Notes: a model not told the origin generated them from the letters alone. Positions 1-7,377 are shown, numbered from the stretch's first letter. The stretch is DNA of 24,792 bases from CAYSWF01 sp964562905 (GCA_964562905.1 CAZLVG010000010.1:1-24792); one strand, 5' to 3'. A program made the numbers and translations.

Positions 1-15
1 CGCCAAGTCGGCGGA

Positions 16-36
16 CGGCCGCTGTCCTAGCGGCCG
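16..36. repeat. GC-rich perfect hairpin
   Basis: An 8-bp perfect inverted repeat (CGGCCGCT, loop GTCCT, AGCGGCCG) sits near the window edge. There is no T-run on either side, so it is not a convincing terminator. It may belong to a neighbouring gene outside the window or be one of the scattered GC-rich palindromes of this region. Confidence 0.45.
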
Positions 37-111
37 AATCCTCTCATCCCCACCACAACATAATTTTTCGGCTTTTTGAGAGCCAGATCGTGGACGGCTT
101 ACAGGGCTGCC

Positions 112-147
112 CGTGAAAAATCAACTGGCCTCTTGAAAGCCGGCCAG
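112..147 (-). terminator. Intrinsic terminator of the arsR-SHOCT operon
   Basis: On the minus strand, eight bases after the SHOCT gene stop, CTGGCC pairs with GGCCAG around an 11-nt loop and is followed by TTGATTTTT. The position right after the last gene of the five-gene minus-strand operon supports a rho-independent terminator. Confidence 0.6.
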
Positions 148-154
148 GACCGAA

Positions 155-937
155 TTATCCCAAATCCTTCTTCTTTTCCTCAAATTCTTTTTTGTCAATT
201 TCGCCTTTGGCGTAACGCTCCTTGAGAATATCTACAGCGGACCGCCTGCTCTTGCTCCCGTTTTGGCTTTGGTTTGCCAGCCACCTGATCAAGGCGACAA
301 TACCGACAATAACCAAAACCCAGAACAAAATCATAAAGATTCCGCCCAGCCACCCGAAAGGCGCCAATCCAAAATTCATCATAGGATTGCCTGTCCCGTA
401 GGGTCGCGAAGCGACTCCTTCGGGGTTTGATTGGTTAAAATTAAAGGGAGACGACCACCCTCCCATCATCCCCATGCCAGAAACTTCGTTTCGGTACGGG
501 GCAAGCATATTCATCATACCGCCATTCATCATGTTTTGGGGCATTGGCGCATCCGGGTCGCAGCCGCTCATTCGTTTGCCCATGGCGATATGCATCTGAT
601 TTTCTCCTTTTTCACCCATCATTTGCGTTATCATGTCGTTCATGGCTTCGTGCCGTTCTCCCGCCATTTGTCCCATAAAATACTCGCCCAGCGCGCCGAA
701 GTCATCATCAGTCAAGTCTTCGCAGACTAATTCTTCGTTCCGCAGTTTTTCCCAAACCGCTTTTCCCTCGGCTTCCTCGCGCGCGGTGTGGCCGTCGCCG
801 CTTGGCGCAGCCGTGCCATTTCCACTCGTCACATCATTCTCCATCATTCCCTGAACGAAGGCGAGCGGAAGAAGAGTACCGCCAGCCACAAAAATTAAAA
901 CCGCGAGTAAATTTTTCACGCCGCTATAGGCTTTCAT
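155..937 (-). CDS. Exported Met-rich membrane protein with C-terminal SHOCT domain
   Basis: 260-residue protein. Residues 1-30 form a signal peptide or N-terminal membrane segment. The middle region holds two cysteines (C72 and C126) in an acidic, Met/His-bearing segment (residues 70-130) that I recognise as a recurrent CPR family ending in an SGCDP motif. A Met/Gly-rich stretch follows (residues 136-160), then a transmembrane helix at about 195-217 and a SHOCT domain at 233-258 (ILKERYAKGEID core). Met-rich stretches often bind copper or other soft metals, but that is inference. It is the last gene of the arsR operon, 51 bp after the DoxX-like gene and just before a terminator. SHOCT domains often cap short membrane proteins; their molecular role is unknown. 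Confidence 0.8.
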   Translation of the reverse strand: MKAYSGVKNLLAVLIFVAGGTLLPLAFVQGMMENDVTSGNGTAAPSGDGHTAREEAEGKAVWEKLRNEELVCEDLTDDDFGALGEYFMGQMAGERHEAMNDMITQMMGEKGENQMHIAMGKRMSGCDPDAPMPQNMMNGGMMNMLAPYRNEVSGMGMMGGWSSPFNFNQSNPEGVASRPYGTGNPMMNFGLAPFGWLGGIFMILFWVLVIVGIVALIRWLANQSQNGSKSRRSAVDILKERYAKGEIDKKEFEEKKKDLG

Positions 938-988
938 TGCAGTTTCCCTTGCCAGAGATCGCAGCGAACGCGGTCCACAAAGTCGCCG

Positions 989-1417
989 TCAGCCAAGCCA
1001 TTCCTTTAAACTCTTCGGGATTCCCCGCAGATACAAAAGCGCCAAGGGCGCGCCGATATTGGCAAAACGTTCTATAAAATCCCAAATGGGCTCTCCAGCA
1101 ATTGGCCGAATGAGAGCGGTGGCGAACGCCCAAAATGTCATCCATAACAAGGCAATTCTAACTGGCTTTATCAAAATTAGAATAGCAAGCGCTATATCCA
1201 AAGCTCCGATAATCGGCAAAAGCATAACAGCGGTATCAGCGGAAATACCCACCGAAGTAAAATAGGGAATCCAGCCCTGCTTTGCCTGCAGCGCGAACAC
1301 CCCGTGGCCGATAAATTCACCGGCAACGGCTATTCGCAAAATCCAGCTTGCCCCGTTACCTAGCTCTTTTGTAAAGGGGCTGGGTTTTTCGGGGTCAATT
1401 TTTTTAGAGTTTTCCAT
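989..1417 (-). CDS. DoxX-like four-helix membrane protein
   Basis: 142 residues with four predicted membrane helices at about 25-45, 62-83, 86-105 and 117-131. The RIAVAGEFIGHG segment in helix 1 and the overall size fit the DoxX/DoxD-like superfamily, whose members often accompany thiol or sulfur redox enzymes. The assignment rests on topology and local resemblance, not on catalytic residues. It lies 51 bp after the SQR-like gene and 51 bp before the SHOCT gene on the same strand, so it is very likely co-transcribed. A role as membrane partner of the flavoprotein is inference. Confidence 0.65.
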   Translation of the reverse strand: MENSKKIDPEKPSPFTKELGNGASWILRIAVAGEFIGHGVFALQAKQGWIPYFTSVGISADTAVMLLPIIGALDIALAILILIKPVRIALLWMTFWAFATALIRPIAGEPIWDFIERFANIGAPLALLYLRGIPKSLKEWLG

Positions 1418-1468
1418 AGTTGTTTTTTGACTTAAATTTTTTAATTGATTCGACCTTGTATATTTTAA

Positions 1469-2698
1469 TTAAAACCATTTCCATAGCCAGTATTTCTCAA
1501 ATAATATTTTGCCCTGGTGCCAAATTCTGCCAGGCCGTTTCATTTTAACAACTGGGGCTGGATCAGCATAAAAATTACCACTGGCAAATCCTGCTTTTCC
1601 GAACCCTAACTCCAAGAAACAAAACGCTCGGCCTCCATATTCTTTTTTGACAGGAAAGCCCTTAATTTCTGAAATGATGTTATCCGCCACAACCTCGGCT
1701 TCAAAGTGGGCAAATACTCCGGCTTTTGACAACGGTTTGCCGGAAACAAGGGTAATGGCGGCAATATCGCCAATCGCGTACATATTTTCGTATTTTGCCG
1801 TGTCCCGCACCGAGCTCCCTGCCCCGTAGTCAGCTTTTGCCGTACTGTCGGGGTGCTCTGGTGCGCGGATTTGAAGCGTTTTTTTATCAACCGAAATCCA
1901 TCCCGTCTCATCACCAATGCCTGAATCTTTAACTACCTTGGGTCCCTGATGTGGTGGTACGTAAATAAGCAAGTCAAAACTTTCATCATTATTTTTTTCA
2001 AATGTCAGCTTCTTTGTGTTGGGATCAACCGAAATAAGCTGAACTTCCGGATTAAAATTGATATTTCTGGCTTCCACCATAGCTTTGATGGCTCGGCCGT
2101 TTTCCGGCCCGGCCGCGGGCATAGGCAAGGCCTCCGGCGTAAAAATACTTATCTCGGTTTTGCTCCTTAAGTCTTTATTTTGGAAATGCTCGTCCAGCAA
2201 AAAGGCGGCTTCGTACGGCGCGGCCGGACACTTAAACGGTAAAGAAGATATTACGATAGCCACTTTGCCGCCGCTAAAATCTTTCAAACCATCTCGCAAA
2301 CGCTCTACTTCTTTCAAGTCATATAAGTTGTACCCACTTTGCGCAAGCCCGGGTATTTTTTCTGGCGCAAGTTCCGCGCCAAGAGAAATAATAAGGTGGT
2401 CGTATGTATAATTACCGCCTTGAGTTTTTACTATTTTATCTGCGGGATCAATTTTGACTACTTCCTCGTTTACAACCTCAATTCCTTTTCTTTCAAGCAG
2501 AGAGAGAGGTCTTTGAATTTTCTCGGCGCGTCTTTTGCCTAGCATAAGATACAAAAAAGCGGGAGCGTAAATATGCGTTTTGCTTTTATCAATTAAAATC
2601 ACCCGCGCCTTCTTACCGGCGTATTTGGCGAGTTTATTTGCGACGACCAAGCCGCCTGTACCTCCGCCTAAAATGATGATCGTTTTTTGCGCTGTCAT
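1469..2698 (-). CDS. Sulfide:quinone oxidoreductase-like FAD-dependent pyridine nucleotide-disulfide reductase
   Basis: 409 residues. The N-terminal Rossmann motif is GGGTGGL at 11-17 and a second FAD contact is YAIGDIAA at 308-315. Two cysteines match the conserved redox pair of the SQR family: C157 in FKCPAAPYE and C360 in GRAFCF. The third cysteine of some SQR types is absent. The C-terminal tail (KILFEKYWLWKWF) is aromatic and could be the membrane-binding segment. SQR oxidises sulfide or persulfide and passes electrons to quinone; a related NADH dehydrogenase or sulfide-binding flavoprotein role cannot be excluded. It starts 2 bp after the DsrE-like gene, which favours sulfur chemistry. 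Stop and start spacing indicates tight operon coupling. Confidence 0.8.
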   Translation of the reverse strand: MTAQKTIIILGGGTGGLVVANKLAKYAGKKARVILIDKSKTHIYAPAFLYLMLGKRRAEKIQRPLSLLERKGIEVVNEEVVKIDPADKIVKTQGGNYTYDHLIISLGAELAPEKIPGLAQSGYNLYDLKEVERLRDGLKDFSGGKVAIVISSLPFKCPAAPYEAAFLLDEHFQNKDLRSKTEISIFTPEALPMPAAGPENGRAIKAMVEARNINFNPEVQLISVDPNTKKLTFEKNNDESFDLLIYVPPHQGPKVVKDSGIGDETGWISVDKKTLQIRAPEHPDSTAKADYGAGSSVRDTAKYENMYAIGDIAAITLVSGKPLSKAGVFAHFEAEVVADNIISEIKGFPVKKEYGGRAFCFLELGFGKAGFASGNFYADPAPVVKMKRPGRIWHQGKILFEKYWLWKWF

Positions 2699-2700
2699 AG

Positions 2701-3051
2701 TTAAAAAGTAATGACCTTCTCGCTTTCCTTAACCCACTTGGCTAAATCGCTCATGCGGCCTTCAACAATTCCGTCAATCAATGTTTCTTTACTGATGCCG
2801 CACACTTTTAAGCAGGTGGAGCAAGCAACAAAAGGAACGCCTTTGCCAAGTAATTCCTTGGTTAATTCTTCCAAGTTATAAGCTTTCCCTTTGGTATCTT
2901 GGTTCTCTTTTCCCGCATCCACGCCGTCTTCCAGAAGAAAAATATTAATTTTTACTCCCTGTTCCAATAACGAACCGACAAGACGCAGGGCATTCCACGC
3001 TTTGTCGTTTTTGTAGGGAAGTTCGTTGATAATTATAGTGGTGGTTCGCAT
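2701..3051 (-). CDS. DsrE/DsrF-like sulfur relay family protein
   Basis: 116 residues with a DsrE-type alpha/beta fold pattern: an N-terminal strand, an ALRLVGSLLEQG helix and an FLLEDGVDAG segment typical of YchN/DsrE proteins. C77, C80 and C84 form a cysteine cluster (ACSTCLKVC), the position where DsrE-family proteins carry their sulfur-accepting cysteine. It could act as a persulfide carrier for the SQR-like enzyme encoded 2 bp downstream. It begins 10 bp after the ArsR gene. Family membership is strong; the partner is inferred from gene order. Confidence 0.85.
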   Translation of the reverse strand: MRTTTIIINELPYKNDKAWNALRLVGSLLEQGVKINIFLLEDGVDAGKENQDTKGKAYNLEELTKELLGKGVPFVACSTCLKVCGISKETLIDGIVEGRMSDLAKWVKESEKVITF

Positions 3052-3061
3052 ATGATTAGAA

Positions 3062-3400
3062 TTAGAATCTTTTTAATAATTGGCCGTTAATTTCCAGTTG
3101 CTCTTTTAACGCTTTTCTAAGCGCGTCATAAGCGACAAGAATTCTGGGGTTGGCAAGTAAGTAGAGAATATGTATTCCTTCCCGCCGAGTTTTTACAATA
3201 CTTTGCTGACGCATAAGGGCCAGATGTTGGGAAGCGTTTGCTTTTGTCACGTCTAAGCTTTTGGCAATATCAGAAACACCTAATTCTTTTTCATCACGAA
3301 GCAAATCAATAATTTCCAATCTTTTAGGATGGGACAGAGTTTTACACACCCTGGCGTGCAGTTCAAATATCCTCTTTTTAATTGATTTTTTATCTGCCAT
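3062..3400 (-). CDS. ArsR-family winged-helix transcriptional regulator
   Basis: 112 residues. The LSHPKRLEIIDLLRDE helix is followed by a helix-turn-helix at about 43-66 (VSDIAKSLDVTKANASQHL) and a wing (TRREGIHILY), the standard ArsR layout. The classic ELCVCDL metal site is not conserved: the equivalent is ELGVSDI. Only one cysteine is present (C19), so a two-Cys sulfide sensor of the SqrR/BigR type is also not obvious. It is the first gene of the operon and probably represses its own promoter, where an AT-rich inverted repeat overlaps the start site. There is no clear Shine-Dalgarno before the ATG. Confidence 0.9.
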   Translation of the reverse strand: MADKKSIKKRIFELHARVCKTLSHPKRLEIIDLLRDEKELGVSDIAKSLDVTKANASQHLALMRQQSIVKTRREGIHILYLLANPRILVAYDALRKALKEQLEINGQLLKRF

Positions 3401-3419
3401 ATATCATTTGCAGAGTTTC

Positions 3420-3434
3420 GCATATTTAATATAC
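3420..3434 (-). promoter_or_regulatory. Candidate ArsR operator
   Basis: A 7-1-7 inverted repeat (GCATATT, T, AATATAC on the plus strand, one mismatch) lies at the predicted transcription start of the arsR operon. The size, AT content and position fit an ArsR operator. Binding is inferred. Confidence 0.5.
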
Positions 3435-3438
3435 CTTA

Positions 3439-3467
3439 ACTATACGCGATGTAAATTTATCTGTCAA
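3439..3467 (-). promoter_or_regulatory. Sigma70-type promoter of the arsR-dsrE-SQR operon
   Basis: On the minus strand, TTGACA (3467-3462) is separated by exactly 17 bp from TATAGT (3444-3439). The predicted start is near 3432, giving a leader of about 32 nt before the ArsR ATG. The -35 box lies only about five bases from the end of the insertion sequence, and the transposase reading frame ends inside it. Confidence 0.8.
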
Positions 3468-3472
3468 GCGAA
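3467..3472. repeat. Possible target-site duplication, left copy
   Basis: AGCGAA here is repeated at 4623-4628, flanking the insertion sequence on both sides. Six bases is within the range used by rve-type insertion sequences, but a short match can be chance. Confidence 0.4.
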
Positions 3473-3479
3473 TGTACAT

Positions 3480-3499
3480 GATGAGTGCACAGGTAACAC
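3480..3499 (+). repeat. IS terminal inverted repeat, left
   Basis: GATGAG, six bases, then GGTAACAC. The reverse complement of 4596-4616 has GATGAG, seven bases, then GGTAACAC. Confidence 0.6.
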
Positions 3500-4595
3500 T
3501 TTCGACCTTTCCACAGGGGTCTGGTATTTCAGACTTTCGTGGGGCCTGACAAAGTTGTATTCAATCAGCCACTTAAGTAAGCCGTTTGTTGCCTACCCGC
3601 GGGTCGGGGTTGAAATTACCCTCCCCCAGGAACTCTTCCCGCAGGGTGCGGTTGAACCGCTCATTGTCCGGATTGTCTTTGGGGGTCCGGGGACGAGACC
3701 AGTACTGCTCAATCGCAAGTTTGAGGCAAGCTTGACCAAACAGCTTCTTGAACTCACCGCCGTTATCATGGCCCACCCTGCACTACCTGTCCGTCCGTCA
3801 GGTAGCGCAGACGCAGGAGGAAGTCTTTGGCGCTTTGTGAAAACTTGTTGGTGTACATGCGGGCAAAGGCTACTTTACCGTACTTGTCCATGGCGGTGAA
3901 GAAGTAGCGCTTGAGTCCGTTCCAGTACACCGTCACTGCGTCCAGGCAGATAATATAGCTGGCTTGCTTCTGATACCACTTCAGGTCGTTTAATTCAGTT
4001 AATTTCTTCTTTTGCTGGGCGCGGCTTCTGGCCCGCTTGGTGGCTGTCCGGGCTGTTTTCTTTGGGTTTTTGTACAAACTCCACACTTCAATCACCCGTT
4101 GGATCTTCCAGGAGGAGATAGTCTCTCCGTAGGTATTCTCGTACAACCGCTTGAGCTTCATTTTGCCCCAGCGCATGTGTCTTCGCCGCAGAGCAATGAT
4201 ACGGGATTCCTCTGTCTGGCTAATCTGTCGCTGCCTGACTCGCTTAGGTGCTTTACTCTTGTCTGCCAGTTTGTACAGGGAGTACAGGTTGTCCTCGTCA
4301 AACTCCCGGTACCACTTGTAGAAGGTCTTGCGGGCAATGCCAAAGCGGCGACAGGTCAGCGAAGCGTTGCGTTGATGGTCGTAGTAGTAGATAATCCATT
4401 CCAGACGCTGGCTGGCTACCTTGCTGATCCCCAAAATCTTGGCAACACGCCGCCAGCGTTCTTGTTTGTCTAAAAGCCTAATCTCCGGCACCAGGTAGGG
4501 CCAGACACATTTGATATTTAATACTTCAGCCATAAAAAAGATGGGTTAGGTGGTAATAAGTACCCTAAAGCTTACCCCTTTTTGGTGGTTTAGGG

Positions 4596-4616
4596 GTGTT
4601 ACCGATGTATCTCATC
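4596..4616 (-). repeat. IS terminal inverted repeat, right
   Basis: Plus-strand GTGTTACC ... CTCATC mirrors the left end of the element with a one-base length difference. Confidence 0.6.
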
Positions 4617-4622
4617 TTTTGC

Positions 4623-4628
4623 AGCGAA
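4623..4628. repeat. Possible target-site duplication, right copy
   Basis: AGCGAA matches 3467-3472 on the other side of the insertion sequence. Confidence 0.4.
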
Positions 4629-4911
4629 CAGAATTGGGAGTTCATTTTGTCGCCCGCGCGCCTGTCTGCGCGCAACGCGCAGGCAGGCCGCCGGAGCGTC
4701 AGCCGCCGGCGGGCGGAAGGCGAAGGCTTACTCAAAGTAAATCTCCTTACACCGAAAAAACCTTTGGGCTTGTTTGCTGGCGAAAAATTGAAAACTTCGA
4801 GCCCTGTACGACAAAACACGCCATGTACACGCTCCCCGCACAGTAGTATGGTTAATTACAGACATCATTAATCGCTCAAATATACTTCAGGCGCGTTAAG
4901 CCATATCCATT
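4629..4911. other. Non-coding stretch with a strong GC-rich hairpin
   Basis: No convincing gene. At 4660-4688 a 13-bp stem with one G-T pair (GCCTGTCTGCGCG / CGCGCAGGCAGGC, loop CAA) is followed by further CCGCCGG-type palindromes to about 4735. Such composite GC-rich palindromes look like dispersed repeats rather than terminators, as no T-run follows. The rest up to 4911 shows nothing recognisable. Confidence 0.5.
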
Positions 4912-5112
4912 ATGTACTTGTCTAATATCGGCCTTACTATAGACACGGCAGGTAAGATCCTGCTTGGCATAACGGTATTGATGGTACACTGGCATGTGCT
5001 GAAAGAGCACAAAATAGATGCTGATGTTATCCGTACCATGAAGCGCGAGCAAATACTGGGAGTTTCCGGCATCTTGCTAATTATCGCGGGCTATCTGCTG
5101 CAACTGCGATGA
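4912..5112 (+). CDS. Small two-helix membrane protein, unknown function
   Basis: 66 residues. Two hydrophobic segments, about 9-26 and 46-64, flank a short charged loop (KEHKIDADVIRTMKREQ). This fits a hairpin membrane protein with both ends on one side. There is no Shine-Dalgarno and no recognised family. The composition is clearly protein-like and the frame ends with TGA just before an AT-rich gap. It stands alone between the insertion sequence and the rnj promoter. Confidence 0.55.
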   Translation: MYLSNIGLTIDTAGKILLGITVLMVHWHVLKEHKIDADVIRTMKREQILGVSGILLIIAGYLLQLR

Positions 5113-5210
5113 TCCGGTCATAGTCACACAGTCAACAGGATAAAAATTCCAGCCCGCTAAAAGACTGTTTGAGGTGATTGTCCCGGTTAGAGAGCGATTG
5201 CAAATCCGAC

Positions 5211-5238
5211 TTGACATATCAGGCCAGCCTGCTACACT
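5211..5238 (+). promoter_or_regulatory. Promoter of rnj
   Basis: Perfect -35 TTGACA (5211-5216), 16-bp spacer, -10 TACACT (5233-5238). The predicted start near 5245 leaves a leader of about 155 nt before the RNase J start codon. Confidence 0.7.
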
Positions 5239-5267
5239 GCGTTATAGGCTTACAACAAGAGTACCTT

Positions 5268-5326
5268 AATCGTGGCAAATGAAAGGCGAGGAAAGTAAAA
5301 GGCCTCATTTTCCGTTTACCACGATT
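5268..5326 (+). promoter_or_regulatory. Structured element in the rnj 5' leader
   Basis: AATCGTGG (5268-5275) pairs with CCACGATT (5319-5326). The stem continues imperfectly through AAA/TTT, and an inner AAATGA/TCATTT or GAGG/CCTC pairing is possible. No T-run follows, so it is not a terminator. Its place in the leader of an mRNA-decay enzyme suggests feedback control, which is inference. Confidence 0.6.
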
Positions 5327-5399
5327 GGATAGGGATACAATCAGTAATCATTAATCGGCACCGTGTAGGTGCTTTATCCCGTACCGCTTTCGAAATTTG

Positions 5400-7274
5400 A
5401 TGCCACAACCCAAACCACCTCCAATACGACCGGCCGGCAGCAGCAAGCCGCAGCCCAAGCCGCCAAAAAAACCGCGTCACGCCTCCGCGAGGTTCTCTCG
5501 CGGTGCCCGCGGGCGAGGCCGCCGGCGCCGTAATAACAACGTCCATTTCGGACCGGCGCGCGCCAAGGACGTGCCGGCTCTGAAGCATCCGCGCCGCAAC
5601 CCGGACGCTATGCATTTAATTCCTTTGGGCGGGCTAGAGGAAATCGGGCGCAATTCAGCCGCCGTGGAGTATAAGAATAACATCGTTATCATCGATCTCG
5701 GCTTAATGTTCCCCAGCGAGCAGATGTACGGGATTGACTACATTATCCCCGACATCTCTCCCTTGTACGGAAAGGAGAAAAACGTTAAAGGCATTATAAT
5801 AACCCACGCCCATTACGACCATTTCGGCGCCGTGCCCCACCTGCTGCCCCAACTAGGCAATCCACCTATATTCGGTTCCGAGTTTACCGTTCGCCTAGTA
5901 CAAAAACGACAGGACGATTTCCCCCAATATGCCAAGCCCAAAACTAACGTCATCAAGGCTAGACAAAAATTTAAGCTGGGCGCTTTTGAAGTAGAAACAT
6001 TCCACGTCAACCATTCCGTGCCCAACGCCTTCGGTGTGGTGGTGCGCTCGCCGGCCGGCTCCGTTGTCTTCACCGGCGACTTTAAATTTGACGACCATCC
6101 CGTCAATGACCAGCCGGCTGATGAAGACCATATTAAACAGTTAGGCAACCGGGGTGTAACCGTCCTTTATCCGGATTCCACCGGTGCCGAGGACGAGGGA
6201 CATTCCCTGTCTGAGTCCGTCGTAGAAAAAAACCTGGAAAAGCTGGTCGCCCAGCATCCGCGGCAACGCATCATAGCCGCCACCTTCTCCACCATGATAG
6301 ACCGTTTGCAGCAATTCGTAGCGGTGGCGGAAAAGCACGGACGCAAGGTAGCCATAGACGGCTTTTCCATGAAAACTAACATAGAAATCGCCCGCGAAAT
6401 AGGCTTTTTAGACGCGAGAAAAGATACGTTTATCACCACGGAGGCAGCCACAAGGATGCCGCCGGGCAAAGTCCTGGTACTGTGTACGGGCGCGCAAGGA
6501 GAAGACAACGCCGTGCTGATGCGAGTCATCAACAAAGAGCATAAAAACCTGGAACTGCAGGCCGGTGATGTCGTCATCTTCTCCTCTTCCGTTATCCCCG
6601 GCAACGAAGCCTCTGTCCAGACAGTTAAAGACCAGATCTACAAGCAGGGGGCGGAAGTGTACCACTACAAAATGATGGATATTCACTCGGGAGGACACGG
6701 GCGCCGCGACGACCTGCTGCACATGCACCACCTGCTGCGGCCCAGATATTTGATTCCGGCTCACGGCTATTTCTCCCACCGCGCTGAACATGCCAAGCTG
6801 GCCGTAAACGATGGCTTCCCCCGCGACCGCATACTGCTGCCCAGCAATGGCGAGGTGATAGAGATTACCCCCGACAAAGTGCGCCTGACAGGGGAAAAAT
6901 ATGACTTGAAATACATTATGGTCGACGGTCTCGGCGTGGGAGACGTCGGCAATGTAGTGCTGCGCGACCGTCAGGTGCTGGCCTCCGACGGCATGGTAGT
7001 GATTATCGCCATGATTAACGGACGAAGCGGCAATATTGTGGGCGAACCGGATTTAATCTCCCGCGGATTTATCTATATGAAAGAACAGCAGCAACTGGTG
7101 CGCGATACCCGCCAGAAAGTGCGCGATATTATTCAAAGACAGTCGGGCAAACAGCACGGCGGCGAGCCCAACTGGCCCCACCTCAAAGCCAGCCTCCGCG
7201 ACGACGTCGGCCAGTTCTTGTTCCAAAAGACGGAGCGCCGGCCCATGGTGCTGCCGGTAATAGTGGAAGTGTAG
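5400..7274 (+). CDS. rnj: Ribonuclease J (beta-CASP metallo-beta-lactamase RNase)
   Basis: 624 residues from ATG 5400; a TTG one codon earlier (5397) is also possible. Residues 1-70 are a basic Pro/Arg-rich extension, probably RNA-binding and disordered. The RNase J signature begins at MHLIPLGGLEEIG. The metal site HAHYDH is at 136-141, and further metallo-beta-lactamase motifs (FHVNHSVPNAFG, FTGDFKFD) follow. The beta-CASP part has IDGFSMKTN and FSSSVIPGNE, and HSGGHGRRDD and PAHGYFSHR complete the active site. RNase J acts as a 5'-3' exonuclease and endonuclease in mRNA turnover and rRNA maturation. It has its own promoter and a structured leader. Its last 46 bp recur about 100 bp downstream. 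Confidence 0.97.
   Translation: MPQPKPPPIRPAGSSKPQPKPPKKPRHASARFSRGARGRGRRRRNNNVHFGPARAKDVPALKHPRRNPDAMHLIPLGGLEEIGRNSAAVEYKNNIVIIDLGLMFPSEQMYGIDYIIPDISPLYGKEKNVKGIIITHAHYDHFGAVPHLLPQLGNPPIFGSEFTVRLVQKRQDDFPQYAKPKTNVIKARQKFKLGAFEVETFHVNHSVPNAFGVVVRSPAGSVVFTGDFKFDDHPVNDQPADEDHIKQLGNRGVTVLYPDSTGAEDEGHSLSESVVEKNLEKLVAQHPRQRIIAATFSTMIDRLQQFVAVAEKHGRKVAIDGFSMKTNIEIAREIGFLDARKDTFITTEAATRMPPGKVLVLCTGAQGEDNAVLMRVINKEHKNLELQAGDVVIFSSSVIPGNEASVQTVKDQIYKQGAEVYHYKMMDIHSGGHGRRDDLLHMHHLLRPRYLIPAHGYFSHRAEHAKLAVNDGFPRDRILLPSNGEVIEITPDKVRLTGEKYDLKYIMVDGLGVGDVGNVVLRDRQVLASDGMVVIIAMINGRSGNIVGEPDLISRGFIYMKEQQQLVRDTRQKVRDIIQRQSGKQHGGEPNWPHLKASLRDDVGQFLFQKTERRPMVLPVIVEV
7229..7274 (+). repeat. rnj 3' end, copy 1 of a duplicated tail
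   Basis: The last 46 bases of rnj match 7332-7377 with three differences, all at third codon positions of the VIVEV ending. Confidence 0.85.
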
Positions 7275-7314
7275 TTTCTGCGCGAGTCAACTTGACTGAA
7301 GGACGCTCAAGCGA

Positions 7315-7335
7315 CGTCCGCCGTGCTGGCGGACG
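7315..7335. repeat. Perfect hairpin between the two rnj tails
   Basis: CGTCCGCC, loop GTGCT, GGCGGACG. The right arm runs into the second tail copy. It could be a small palindromic repeat that marks the junction. Confidence 0.6.
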
Positions 7336-7377
7336 GAGCGCCGGCCCATGGTGCTGCCGGTCATTGTTGAAGTGTAG
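7332..7377 (+). pseudogene. Remnant of a second rnj 3' end
   Basis: In frame it encodes TERRPMVLPVIVEV and a TAG, identical in protein to the end of rnj but with three synonymous changes (GTA/GTC, ATA/ATT, GTG/GTT). Weaker similarity continues past the stop codon (TTT-TG--CGAG). This looks like the tail of a diverged rnj allele left by recombination, or two strain haplotypes joined in assembly. Confidence 0.7.

Larger units (their letters stand above)
3464..4533 (-). pseudogene. rve-type (IS481/IS3-like) transposase, disrupted by two frameshifts
   Basis: The first frame (4533-3766) encodes HTH segments and the start of a DDE integrase core, with the first Asp in CLDAVTVYW. The second frame (from about 3776) gives GHDNGGEF with the second Asp, then NERFNRTLREEF with the Glu. 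The third frame (from about 3600) gives WLIEYNFVRPHESL, the usual C-terminal motif, and ends at 3464. Each junction needs a one-base skip on the minus strand: one is in the G-rich CAGGGTGGGCC segment and the other lies near 3580-3600. All three catalytic residues survive but in different frames, so a full enzyme is not made unless these are sequence errors. The last codons run through the inverted repeat into flanking DNA. Confidence 0.8.
3473..4622 (-). mobile_element. Insertion sequence, about 1.15 kb, rve/IS481-like
   Basis: The element encloses the broken transposase. Imperfect terminal inverted repeats share GATGAG and GGTAACAC with 6-7 bases between (3480-3499 and, inverted, 4596-4616). 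Exact ends are uncertain by a base or two. Flanking AGCGAA on each side may be the target duplication. It inserted between the arsR promoter and whatever lay upstream. Confidence 0.7.

Noticed and set aside
4565..4871. Overlapping frames on both strands across 4565-4871
   Set aside because: They translate the IS end and the GC-rich palindrome; repeats of Arg/Ala come from the hairpin, not from selection.
5895..6791. Long antisense frames in rnj
   Set aside because: Shadows of the RNase J coding sequence caused by GC-rich third positions.
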